Source of the DNA: Sinimarinibacterium sp. NLF-5-8
GTDB lineage: Bacteria; Pseudomonadota; Gammaproteobacteria; Nevskiales; Nevskiaceae
Reading direction: 5' to 3'
DNA length: 64,000 nt
Assembly: GCF_010092425.1 (NCBI RefSeq)
Contig: NZ_CP048030.1
Span: forward strand, 3,136,810 to 3,200,809
Shown one piece after another: positions 1 through 7,562 of the stretch. How positions within the stretch are numbered: the stretch's first letter is position 1; every line of letters begins with the position of its first letter. Under the pieces are notes generated by a model that was not told the origin of the DNA, searched no databases, and saw nothing but the letters and a program-made list of their open reading frames with translations. The position numbers and the translations under genes were made by a program.

Positions 1-1
1 G

Positions 2-310
2 ATCCGCGTCGTGGATCTGCCGCAGGAAGTGCGGACGCCGATGGCAGCGCCCATCGCGCACGCCACATTTGCAAGCGTGGCTTCGCCAAAACAGGCGTCC
101 TCTGCCACGGATGCAAGCACCATCGGTACCGGCAACCCCTTGCTGGCCGCCGAGCGCGCGGCGCTGCTGCGTGCCATTGAAACCAACCGCTGGAACATGA
201 CCAACACCGCCCAACAACTGGGGATGAGTCGCAATACCCTGTATCGCAAACTCAAACAGCATGGGATCTCAGCCACTGCCCTGCGCAGTGACGGACTGTC
301 ACATTTCTAG
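2..310 (+). CDS. Sigma-54-type activator, C-terminal end (partial)
   Basis: The reading frame is open at the left edge, so only the last 102 residues of a longer protein are present. Its C-terminal half is a Fis-type helix-turn-helix (residues about 42-90) with the typical AIETNRWNMTNTAQQLG and SRNTLYRKLKQHGI segments. This domain closes sigma-54-dependent enhancer-binding proteins of the AcoR/NtrC type, so the missing part is probably a GAF/PAS plus AAA+ module. Such activators often control PQQ-alcohol dehydrogenase genes, which fits the pqq operon 6 kb away, but the target is inference. A GTG at 11 could start a spurious short ORF; I prefer the open frame. Confidence 0.8.
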   Translation: MRVVDLPQEVRTPMAAPIAHATFASVASPKQASSATDASTIGTGNPLLAAERAALLRAIETNRWNMTNTAQQLGMSRNTLYRKLKQHGISATALRSDGLSHF

Positions 311-455
311 AACAGATTGTTTGCAGGCCTGATGGGGCTCAGCGCCCTTGCTGTGCCGATGCCCTGCGCGGATCGTTGTTGAACCGCTGTTGTGGAACGC
401 TGGCACGCAAGATGCACTCTTTGACTTGAAGATCCCTTCATCAAAGGAGCTGGCA

Positions 456-785
456 ATGGGCATGGGGCGTGGTGATGCGGCAGTTGGCCTTGGCGTTTCA
501 GGGGCAGCCGATGCGTACATTGCCACTGCGGATCAAACCCGGCTGGTCTGGGAGCCGCGCGGGTCCTGCCACGTCTTGCAGTGTGCCGATGGTGCGATTC
601 AGCTCAACCCCGGTGCCGTCCAGGTGATCCAGCAGTGCAACGGCGAGCACACCTTGATGCAGATCATCGCGCGGTTGACCCGGGGCGTCGAGCAGCCGAC
701 ACAACTGGCGCGCGATATCCAGGAGTTTGTACAAACCGCACTTGCGCGCGGATGGCTGCAAGTGCGGGAGAGGGCGCCGGTGTAA
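456..785 (+). CDS. Stand-alone PqqD-family protein (RiPP recognition element)
   Basis: A 109-aa protein whose residues about 27-105 match the PqqD fold: RLVWEPRGSCHVLQ, an ADGAIQLNPGA turn, then a helical half ending in ALARGWLQV. PqqD proteins bind a ribosomal precursor peptide (PqqA) and present it to a radical-SAM enzyme. A genuine pqqD lies at 7287, so this is a second paralogue. The ATG at 456 is chosen because AAAGGAG stands 6 bases upstream; the frame is open further back to 348 but without a ribosome site. The N-terminal 25 residues are Gly/Ala rich and unlike PqqD. It follows the Fis-type activator gene in the same direction with a 145-bp gap. Its partner is unknown. Confidence 0.75.
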   Translation: MGMGRGDAAVGLGVSGAADAYIATADQTRLVWEPRGSCHVLQCADGAIQLNPGAVQVIQQCNGEHTLMQIIARLTRGVEQPTQLARDIQEFVQTALARGWLQVRERAPV

Positions 786-854
786 TCCCGCCAAGGAGAC
801 GGTTGCGCGGGTGGCGGCATGTCCGATTTGTGCGGGGGCGCCCGTTCGAGCTTT

Positions 855-1214
855 TTAGCTCACCAGCGACAGCGCGCCTTCGCTCAGGTAGTAATCGACG
901 AAAACCTCCAGCGCCTGTGGTCGCTGTAGTCCGGCTTTGAGCATCAACAGCCGACCATCCCGAAATAGCGCCAGGCAGGGGGTGGTGCGTACATCAGCGG
1001 ACAGCGTGGCTTCGGGGTTTTGTTGAAGATTGACTTGCACCACATGCAGGCTGTCGCGGCGCTGCATGGCCAGGCGTTCAAGCAGCGGCAATTGGCGATC
1101 GCACCAAATGCAATGATCGCGGGTGTACAGCACCAGGGTGGGTAAAGGACTGTGGAGCTGCTGCTGCAGGGCGGCAGAATCGAGACTGGGGATGGGCTTG
1201 ATCATCATCGGCAT
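855..1214 (-). CDS. Thioredoxin-fold protein with CxxC
   Basis: A 119-aa protein with a thioredoxin/glutaredoxin-like fold. A CIWC redox pair lies at residues 35-38 after a beta strand (TLVLYTRDHC), and a cis-proline loop (TTPC) at 77-80. It has no signal peptide or membrane segment, so it should act in the cytoplasm. The start is one of three nearby Met codons (MPMMIK), so the first few residues are uncertain. It converges on the PqqD-like gene and stands apart from the cytochrome P460 gene upstream. Substrate unknown. Confidence 0.7.
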   Translation of the reverse strand: MPMMIKPIPSLDSAALQQQLHSPLPTLVLYTRDHCIWCDRQLPLLERLAMQRRDSLHVVQVNLQQNPEATLSADVRTTPCLALFRDGRLLMLKAGLQRPQALEVFVDYYLSEGALSLVS

Positions 1215-1317
1215 GCACTTCCAGGTCGGCGGGGATAAAAACCAAGCAAAATCAATGCCAGCACGCCTGGGCGCCGGGCTGGCGATTGTGGAGTCGATTC
1301 ATCGGCCGCGTGCAAAA

Positions 1318-1347
1318 CAAAAGCCGCGCGGTGGCGGCTTTTGCGAG
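1318..1347 (-). terminator. Rho-independent terminator after cytochrome P460 operon
   Basis: A 10-bp perfect stem (CAAAAGCCGC paired across a 6-nt loop) reads on the minus strand into a T-rich tail (GGCTTTTGTTTTG). It lies about 85 bp past the stop codon of the P460 gene and would end the leftward pip-to-P460 transcript. Confidence 0.55.
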
Positions 1348-1428
1348 GCGATGGAAAACGCCTGAAAAAACGATGATCAGCGCGCAGGTGAAACGCTGGG
1401 GCGCGCGCGGCCCGATGTGGCATGCACA

Positions 1429-1917
1429 CTACGGCATGCCCTTGGTGAACAGAAAATGATCGGCTGCCAGCGGCGCGTGGCAGCTGAAGCAGGCCTTGGC
1501 TTTTTCCGGGGTATCGATGACTTGCTGTGCAGGGTCGCCGCCTTTGAATGCGGCAAAGCCCCAGCCGCCGGTGTCTGCGTAGCGTGTGGCGTCATAGCGC
1601 ATGACGGCAACGACCTTGCGCGTGGTTTGTGAGGCGCTGTGGTTCCCGTCCACTTCATAGTTGAAGCGATCGACGACAAAGGTTGCGCCGGTGGCGTACT
1701 GCCCGGTTTTCAAGCCTTCCACGGCCAATGGATCGGCATACACATGCTGCATGCCAACGCTGCCCTCGGGGTTGTGGCCGGTCTGGTTGAGTGTGGAATG
1801 GTGGTGCTGCCAGCTGCGATAGCCGTCAGGAAAAGCAATCGCACCACTGTCGGCCGCAATTGCGGTGCCGCACAGTGCGGCGCTGAGCGCCGCTGAGATG
1901 ATGAGTGGATGTTGCAT
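1429..1917 (-). CDS. Cytochrome P460-family c-type haem protein
   Basis: A 162-aa secreted protein. A signal peptide (about residues 1-22, ending GTAIAA) is followed by the domain of haem_P460 proteins: FPDGYRSWQHHHS near 29-41, GMQHVYADP near 55, and a single haem-binding CFSCH at 143-147. Family members are periplasmic mono-haem enzymes that oxidise hydroxylamine or detoxify NO, or are electron carriers of unknown role. The start at 1917 is set by GAGGAG just upstream and by the signal peptide; the frame extends to 2340 only as a shadow of the MFS gene. It is the last gene of the pip-HK-RR-MFS-P460 strand, 71 bp after the MFS gene. Confidence 0.85.
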   Translation of the reverse strand: MQHPLIISAALSAALCGTAIAADSGAIAFPDGYRSWQHHHSTLNQTGHNPEGSVGMQHVYADPLAVEGLKTGQYATGATFVVDRFNYEVDGNHSASQTTRKVVAVMRYDATRYADTGGWGFAAFKGGDPAQQVIDTPEKAKACFSCHAPLAADHFLFTKGMP

Positions 1918-1988
1918 GGGGTTCTCCTCGAAAAAAGTCAGGGGTGCTGTAGCGCTGTCGAGCATAGCCATGCGCGCGCGCAAAAGCG

Positions 1989-3194
1989 CTACGGAAAATC
2001 CTGATTTACCCGCGCGCGCAGCAACGTGTGTCGTTGCAGGGACAGTGCCACGACCAAAAACGCAACACTGGTCGCCGCCCACGCCGACAGCCAGCCGATC
2101 TGGATCAAGCCTCCGGCGATCAGCGGACTCATCAGCATGGCCAGCGATTGCAGCGACTGGCTGATGCCAAAGGTGATGCCCTGGCGCTGTGGCGGCACGC
2201 TGCGTGACAGCAGGCTGAGCAGGCAAGGGCGCAGCAGACTGTTGCCCAGTGCGATCAAGGTCAGGCTGAGCGCCAGCATCGGCAGGGTGAAGGTTGCGCC
2301 GAGCAGGGCGTAACCCAGCAATGTCATCGGCAACGCCCATGCGGTCAGGCGTACCTCGCCAAAGCGGTGCACCAGGCGGCCAATGATCAGCAGCTGCGTG
2401 AGCAGACCCAGGGCGCCGACATAAGCCAGTGCCGCACCCACCTCAAATGCCCCAAAACCGTGTCCGTTCCAGAGCAGGCGGCGTTCGGCAAACATGGCAA
2501 AACCTGAAGTGAACAGGCTGAACGAGGCCAAAAATGCAAACAGCCGCCACAACTGCGCGCGCACCGGGACATCCTGCGGTGCAGCAATGGCCGATCGCGC
2601 CGGGAGATCGGCTGGCGCGCGTGCGTTGCCAACCTTGCCGCGCGGCAACAGCAGCAGGGTGCACAGCAGGCTGGTCAGGGATAACCCGGCGGCAATCCAC
2701 AGTGGCAGCCGCAGGCTGATCGGTGCCAGCGTCGCGGCGCCCGCAGGGCCGACGATCATGCCAAAGCCAAAGGCGGCGCTGATCAGGCCAAACGCAGCGG
2801 CGCGCTGCGGCGCAGGGGTGATATCGGACAGATACGCGCGCGCGGTGGCCATGTTGCCGGCCGTGATGCCATCGACCATGCGCGCAACAAACAGCCACGC
2901 CAGATTCGGCGCCAGCGCCATCAGGACAAAGCCCAGCGTGGAGCCTATCTGTGCAATCACCAAAACCGGCTTGCGTCCAAAGCGGTCGGACGCGCGCCCC
3001 AGCAGCGGCCCGGCGACCAGGGCAAACAGGCCGTAGCTGCCAATCACCATGCCCACAGTGGCCGGGGTGGCACCCAGATGCTGGGCGTAAAACGGCAACA
3101 GCGGAATCACCACGGCAAAGCCGAGCACGTCGATGAATACGATCAGCAGAATCGGCCACAGCAGCGCGCGCGGCACTTGCAGGCGCGCGCTCAT
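1989..3194 (-). CDS. MFS transporter, drug-exporter type
   Basis: A 401-aa inner-membrane protein with about 12 hydrophobic segments. The N-terminal half carries the MFS loop signature (LLGRASDRFGRKP, about residues 64-76) and a helix-5-like run (AAFGFGMIVGPAGA), typical of TetA/DHA1 exporters, with a second half from about residue 210. It presumably exports a small molecule by proton antiport; the substrate cannot be told from sequence. Its start overlaps the stop of the response regulator by 4 bp (ATGA), so it belongs to the two-component operon and may be co-produced with the regulator. Confidence 0.85.
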   Translation of the reverse strand: MSARLQVPRALLWPILLIVFIDVLGFAVVIPLLPFYAQHLGATPATVGMVIGSYGLFALVAGPLLGRASDRFGRKPVLVIAQIGSTLGFVLMALAPNLAWLFVARMVDGITAGNMATARAYLSDITPAPQRAAAFGLISAAFGFGMIVGPAGAATLAPISLRLPLWIAAGLSLTSLLCTLLLLPRGKVGNARAPADLPARSAIAAPQDVPVRAQLWRLFAFLASFSLFTSGFAMFAERRLLWNGHGFGAFEVGAALAYVGALGLLTQLLIIGRLVHRFGEVRLTAWALPMTLLGYALLGATFTLPMLALSLTLIALGNSLLRPCLLSLLSRSVPPQRQGITFGISQSLQSLAMLMSPLIAGGLIQIGWLSAWAATSVAFLVVALSLQRHTLLRARVNQDFP

Positions 3195-3835
3195 GGATCA
3201 ATCAGCCCCGCGCGCAGCGCCATGATGGTCAGATCGGCCTGATTGGAGGCCTTGAGTTTTTGCTTGATGTTGTACAGATGCGTGCCAACCGTGCGCGGCG
3301 ACAGGTGCAGGGTTTCGGCAATACCGTTGACACTGCCGCCCTTGGCCAGCGCCACAAACACTTCAAACTCGCGCGCCGACAGGATGTCCACCGGATGTTG
3401 TTCGGGCGCAAGCTGCTGCACCATCATCCGCTGCGCCAGCGTTGCCTGCACATACATCTGACCTGCTGCAATGTGGGTGATGGCCTGGATCAATTCTTCG
3501 GCGGCGCTGCGTTTGGTCAGATACCCGAACGCGCCGGCCTTGAGCGCGCGCCGGGGATGGATGGTGTCTTCATGGGCAGACAGCACGAGGATGCGCAGCT
3601 CAGGATATTTGCTGTGCAGGCGGCTGATCGCCTCCAGTCCGCCGATGCCGGGCATGGTCAGGTCGATCACCAGCACATCGGGCAGCCCCTGGGCGCACAG
3701 GCGCAGCGCCGATTCGCCGTCTTCGGCTTCGGCACAGATGCGGATGTTGGGCGTGCCCTGCAACAACATGCGAAAGCCCATACGCACCACGGCGTGGTCG
3801 TCCACCAGCATCACATTGATCGGGTTTGGCGTCAT
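3191..3835 (-). CDS. NarL/FixJ-type response regulator
   Basis: A 214-aa two-domain regulator. The receiver (about 1-125) has acidic residues D12/D13, the phospho-acceptor D58 in VIDLTMPG, and the lysine of GYLTKRSA near 108. A LuxR-type helix-turn-helix covers about 150-210 (LSAREFEVFVALAKG, LHLSPRTVGTHLYNIKQKL). It is overlapped by 4 bp by the histidine kinase upstream and by the MFS gene downstream, so the three are translationally coupled. In Pseudomonas the similar ExaDE pair controls PQQ-ethanol oxidation; a comparable role here is inference from the neighbouring pqq genes. Confidence 0.9.
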   Translation of the reverse strand: MTPNPINVMLVDDHAVVRMGFRMLLQGTPNIRICAEAEDGESALRLCAQGLPDVLVIDLTMPGIGGLEAISRLHSKYPELRILVLSAHEDTIHPRRALKAGAFGYLTKRSAAEELIQAITHIAAGQMYVQATLAQRMMVQQLAPEQHPVDILSAREFEVFVALAKGGSVNGIAETLHLSPRTVGTHLYNIKQKLKASNQADLTIMALRAGLIDP

Positions 3836-5184
3836 CCCTGTGGCTCCTGACGATACGGCAGCGTGGCATGGATACGGGTGCCACCGCCTGCGGGGGTTTC
3901 AAACTGCAAGTGTCCGCCCAGCCCCTGCGCGCGCTCACGCATGCTGCGCAGGCCGGTCTGGCCGCCGTGGTTGCGGCTGGCATGCAGGCCGATGCCATCG
4001 TCTTCGATGCACAGTTCAAGCCGGGCGCTGTCGTGGCGCAGGGTAATCTGCAGATGCTGCGCGCGGGCGTGACGGGCGGCGTTGGTGACCGCTTCCTGGG
4101 TGATGCGATACAGCGCGATTTCGGCGTCATCGCCGAGGCGCGGCAGGGTTTGATCCATCGCCAGTTCGATCTGTAGCTGCGGATACAGGGTGCGCCATTC
4201 TTCAACCGCTTCGGCCAGCGTGTCGGCCAGACCCATGCGTTCCAGCGCCATCGGGCGCAGGCGGCGAATGATGCGGTGCATGGCGTCATAAATATGGCCT
4301 GCGGCGCTGACGATGGTGGCATGGGCGGCGCGCGCGGTGTCATCGGCCTGTTGCTGTGCGCGGTTGGCCTGTGCCTGGGCGAGAGTCTGGATTGCGGTCA
4401 GGTATTGGCCGATTTCATCGTGCAACTCGCGCGCCAGCAGTTGCCGCTCCTGTTCCAGGTGGCGCTGGATCACCTGGGTCAGTGCACGGTTTTCGGCCAG
4501 CTCGCGCTCGGCGCCGACCGTGCGTTCCAGCACCGCATTCATGTGATTGAAACTCTGGCCGATGGCATGGAATTCCGGCCATGCGAAGGCCGGCAGGCGC
4601 ACCGAAAAGTCTCCGGCGCTGCTGCGTGCAAAGCCGCGCACCAGTGCCTTGACCGGTCTGACGCCACGGCTGACCATCGCATACAGCAGGCCATTGACCA
4701 GTGCGAAAAAGCCCAGCGACAACCACCCCAGATGGAGCATGTCCTCCCAGGCATCGAGCACGCTGCGCGAAGCATCCGGGGTAATCAGCACAGCAAACTG
4801 GCCGGCTTCCAGTCGCACCGGCGGCAGGCGCGGCTCGACCAGTTGCGCAAACCACCGGGGTGCGTGCTGCCCGGCCTTGTACGCCGACGGCGGTGAGCTG
4901 TAGCGCGCGTGTCCTTCCGCGTCGAGCAGGGTGATGGCATTGGCGCGCACCCGCCCCAGCCGCTGCAAAAAATCGTGCACGGTGTGGAGGCGCTGGCTGC
5001 CGCTGCTGATCTGGCCGCTGCTGAACAGTACGGCGGTCATCAATTGCGCGGTGACGCGGTTGGAGGCGTCGATTTCTTCACGGATTTGCTCGCGGATTTC
5101 GGCCACCATCAATCCTGCGCCGATGGTGATAAACAGCAGACTCAGCAGCGTCACCAGCAGGTTGATGCGAAAACGCAGACTCAT
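3832..5184 (-). CDS. Membrane sensor histidine kinase (HisKA_3/NarX type)
   Basis: A 450-aa protein with an N-terminal membrane segment (about 9-30), a periplasmic sensor loop of roughly 120 residues, a second membrane segment (about 152-172), a HAMP linker (about 174-225), the dimerisation box ELHDEIGQY with phospho-acceptor H255, and a C-terminal HATPase domain with GLRSMRERAQGLGG and GGGTRIHATLP. It should sense an external cue and phosphorylate the regulator encoded next to it. The start overlaps the end of the proline iminopeptidase gene by 4 bp. The ligand is unknown. Confidence 0.9.
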   Translation of the reverse strand: MSLRFRINLLVTLLSLLFITIGAGLMVAEIREQIREEIDASNRVTAQLMTAVLFSSGQISSGSQRLHTVHDFLQRLGRVRANAITLLDAEGHARYSSPPSAYKAGQHAPRWFAQLVEPRLPPVRLEAGQFAVLITPDASRSVLDAWEDMLHLGWLSLGFFALVNGLLYAMVSRGVRPVKALVRGFARSSAGDFSVRLPAFAWPEFHAIGQSFNHMNAVLERTVGAERELAENRALTQVIQRHLEQERQLLARELHDEIGQYLTAIQTLAQAQANRAQQQADDTARAAHATIVSAAGHIYDAMHRIIRRLRPMALERMGLADTLAEAVEEWRTLYPQLQIELAMDQTLPRLGDDAEIALYRITQEAVTNAARHARAQHLQITLRHDSARLELCIEDDGIGLHASRNHGGQTGLRSMRERAQGLGGHLQFETPAGGGTRIHATLPYRQEPQG

Positions 5185-6149
5185 GGCTGTGCCTGCAAGT
5201 GTGCAAGCGAGGCAACAATGGCGCGGCTGATCGCCGGTTCAAACCCGCCGTGTCCGGCCTGGGCGACCAGATGCAGGCGTGCCTGCGGCAGCCGCTGTGC
5301 CAGTGCCCACGCGCCGCTGGGCGGGCAGACCGGGTCGAGCGCGCCCTGGATGATGTCGGTGGCAATGGTGTGCAGGGCTTGCAGGTCTTGCAGCAGTTCG
5401 CCGTCACGCAGAAAAAACTGCGCGCGCAGATAGTGCATATAAATCCAGGTGCGCGCGGCCAGCGGCGCCCCCAGAAGCGGTTCGGCGGCGTTGGCAACGG
5501 TCAACTGCATCGCCTGCGCTTCGAGTTGCAGCCAGGCTTGCGCCACGGCGCTGGCCTGCGCGCGCGCGCCGTTGAAAATCACATCGGCACAGTGCGCGCC
5601 GATGTTCGGGATCAGATCCTCGTCATCGGCGGACTTGTTCAGCGCGGTGCACAGCGCCGCCCAGTGCTGCGGCAAGAATTGGCGCAGGTTGCGGGTGAAC
5701 AGCGCCACATCCTCGGCGCGCGCCAAAAACGCGCCGCGCAGCAGCAGCGCGCGTACCCGCTGCGGATGGCGCTTGGCATAGGCCAGCGCCAGCGCCGCGC
5801 CCCAGGAGCCGCCGAGCAGGGTCCAGCGCTCGATATTGAGATGCACGCGCAGGCGTTCGATATCGGCGAGCAGGTGTGCGCTGGTGTTGGCATGGAGCAG
5901 GTCGGCGGCCATGCTGCGGCCGCAGCCCCGCTGGTCGAACAAAATTGCCCGGTCGCGCGCCGGATCAAACAGGCGTCGCTGTTGCGCGGTGCAGCCGCTG
6001 CCGGGGCCGCCATGGATAAACAGCACCGGAATGCCTGCGGGATTGCCGCATTGCTCAAAGTAAATGCGGTGACCATCGCCGCCATCGAGCCAGTCGTGGT
6101 GATACGGCTCAAGCGGGGGATAAAGGCCGTCGGCAGTGGGTGTGTTCAC
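5181..6149 (-). CDS. pip: Proline iminopeptidase
   Basis: A 322-aa alpha/beta hydrolase that removes N-terminal proline from peptides. It has the oxyanion motif HGGPGSG (residues 46-52), GRS after DQRGCG, and the nucleophile elbow GGSWGA with Ser115. The C-terminal half shows the helical cap and the late Asp/His region (DPVCPPSGA, AGHGGF). I choose the GTG at 6149, with GGAG about 9 bases upstream, because 322 aa matches the family length of about 315. The frame stays open to an ATG at 6227, which would add 26 residues with three cysteines and no homology. It is first in the leftward operon. Proline-rich peptide release from PqqA leftovers is only a speculation. Confidence 0.88.
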   Translation of the reverse strand: MNTPTADGLYPPLEPYHHDWLDGGDGHRIYFEQCGNPAGIPVLFIHGGPGSGCTAQQRRLFDPARDRAILFDQRGCGRSMAADLLHANTSAHLLADIERLRVHLNIERWTLLGGSWGAALALAYAKRHPQRVRALLLRGAFLARAEDVALFTRNLRQFLPQHWAALCTALNKSADDEDLIPNIGAHCADVIFNGARAQASAVAQAWLQLEAQAMQLTVANAAEPLLGAPLAARTWIYMHYLRAQFFLRDGELLQDLQALHTIATDIIQGALDPVCPPSGAWALAQRLPQARLHLVAQAGHGGFEPAISRAIVASLAHLQAQP

Positions 6150-6227
6150 AGAAAATGACTCCAAAGGGCGCGCGCAAACATAGCAGTCCTGCTGTCCGGC
6201 GCGCGCGCATCCGCTGATGGCGCCCAA

Positions 6228-6240
6228 GTGACAGTGTCAC
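6228..6240. promoter_or_regulatory. 13-bp palindrome in the pip/pqqA divergent region
   Basis: GTGACA-G-TGTCAC is a perfect inverted repeat around one base. It lies 79 bp upstream of the pip start and 150 bp upstream of pqqA, so it is placed to act as an operator for both divergent operons. A similar but wider-spaced TGACA/TGTCA pair occurs at 10249-10263 before the cytochrome b561 gene. Binding by any regulator is inference. Confidence 0.3.
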
Positions 6241-6389
6241 CCGCCAATCATGGTTTTCATTAAGGCCGATTGCGTGCTTGCGCGCTGTTGTCCGGCGCGG
6301 CGCATCCCAACAATAAGCCTCAGGTCATGCCGATGGGGCGTGACCCGATTGCTCACGCAGTCTTTCATTTTGTTTTGAGGAGAATTGAG

Positions 6390-6464
6390 ATGGCCTGGAC
6401 CAAACCTGCTGCGGTTGATCTGCGTTACGGCTTTGAAATCAATCTGTACGTGTCCGCACGCTAA
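6390..6464 (+). CDS. pqqA: PQQ precursor peptide PqqA
   Basis: A 24-residue peptide, [20 protein letters not shown] then VSAR. The conserved Glu16 and Tyr20, spaced E-x-x-x-Y, are the two residues that PqqE cross-links and that end up as the PQQ cofactor. Length and sequence fit PqqA exactly. GAGGAG stands 7 bases before the ATG. It is the first gene of the pqq operon, 98 bp before pqqC. Confidence 0.95.
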   Translation: MAWTKPAAVDLRYGFEINLYVSAR

Positions 6465-6561
6465 ACCCTTCAAAGGGTCAGACCCGATCCGGGCGCGCGC
6501 GCCCGGTGACGGGTTCAAAAACAAAAAATGCGCGCAATCGCGCGCGCTGGAGCGAGAGCCG

Positions 6562-7290
6562 ATGGATACCCGCACCTTGCCGCCGTGGTCGGCAGCGGAA
6601 TTTGAACAGCAGCTGCGCAGCAAGGGGCAGGGCTATCACATCCACCATCCGATCCACCTGATGATGGCCGAAGGCAAGCTCAGCCGCCGCCAGTTGCAGG
6701 GTTGGGTGGCCAATCGTTTTTATTACCAGATCAGCATTCCGCGCAAGGATGCCGCGATCATGGCCAACTGTCCGGATCGCGCGGTACGCCGCGAGTGGGT
6801 GCTGCGGATTCTCGATCACGACGGACACGATCAGGACGCGGGCGGAATCGAAGCCTGGATCGGTCTGGGGCAGGCCGTGGGGCTGAGCCGTGAAGACATC
6901 ACTTCGCTGCGGTGGGTGTCACCGGCGGCACGCTTTGCCGTGGATGCCTATGTCAATTTTGCGCGCCAGGCCAGTTGGCACGAGGCGGTGGCATCGAGCC
7001 TGACCGAACTGTTTGCACCGCACATCCACCAGCAACGGCTGGACACCTGGCCGATCCACTATCCGTGGGTGGATGCAGCGGGGTTGCGCTACTTTAAAAA
7101 ACGCCTGAGCGAAGCGCGTCGCGATGTGCAGCATGGGCTGCGCCTGACCCTGGAATACTTCAGCCAGAGCCGCGCGCTGCAACTGCGCGCGCTGGAAATC
7201 GTGCAATTCAAACTCGATGTGCTATGGGCGCTGGCCGATGCGATTTTGCTGCAAACCTGCGAAATCGCGGTGATCGGAGAAAAACCATGA
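6562..7290 (+). CDS. pqqC: Pyrroloquinoline-quinone synthase PqqC
   Basis: A 242-aa haem-oxygenase-fold enzyme that carries out the final ring closure and eight-electron oxidation to PQQ without a metal. Family landmarks are visible: [42 protein letters not shown] and the late [13 protein letters not shown]. The ATG at 6562 is preceded by GAGAGCC, a weak site, and gives the usual length. The frame is open further back, through the pqqA region, but without homology. Its last four bases overlap pqqD (ATGA). PqqB, which usually precedes PqqC, is instead at the end of this operon. Confidence 0.95.
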   Translation: MDTRTLPPWSAAEFEQQLRSKGQGYHIHHPIHLMMAEGKLSRRQLQGWVANRFYYQISIPRKDAAIMANCPDRAVRREWVLRILDHDGHDQDAGGIEAWIGLGQAVGLSREDITSLRWVSPAARFAVDAYVNFARQASWHEAVASSLTELFAPHIHQQRLDTWPIHYPWVDAAGLRYFKKRLSEARRDVQHGLRLTLEYFSQSRALQLRALEIVQFKLDVLWALADAILLQTCEIAVIGEKP

Positions 7291-7562
7291 ACCCGCTGAC
7301 CGCAGAGGATGTGCTCAAGATCGCGCGGCTGTTTCGCCTGCAATGGGAGCCGGCACAAAACGCCCATGTGCTGCTCTATCCCGAGGGCATGGTCAAACTC
7401 AATGGCAGCGCCGGTGAAATCCTCAAGCGCCTCGATGGTCAGCGCAATGTTGAACAGGTGGCACAAGACTGCGAAGCCGCGTTTGGCGTCCACGGCTTGC
7501 TGGCCGACGTACTGGAGTTTTTACACGGCGCGCGTGCGCAAGGCTGGGTCTGTCATGTCTGA
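7287..7562 (+). CDS. pqqD: PqqA-binding chaperone PqqD
   Basis: A 91-aa protein of normal PqqD length. It shows [31 protein letters not shown] and a C-terminal helix ending in ARAQGWV. PqqD holds PqqA and delivers it to the radical-SAM enzyme PqqE. It is translationally coupled on both sides: ATGA overlap with pqqC and an 8-bp overlap with pqqE. It resembles the lone PqqD-like protein at 456, but this one is the operon member and so the likely PQQ chaperone. Confidence 0.95.
   Translation: MNPLTAEDVLKIARLFRLQWEPAQNAHVLLYPEGMVKLNGSAGEILKRLDGQRNVEQVAQDCEAAFGVHGLLADVLEFLHGARAQGWVCHV

Noticed and set aside
348..455. Upstream extension of the PqqD-like gene
   Set aside because: The good ribosome site is before 456 and the extra residues lack any similarity to the family.
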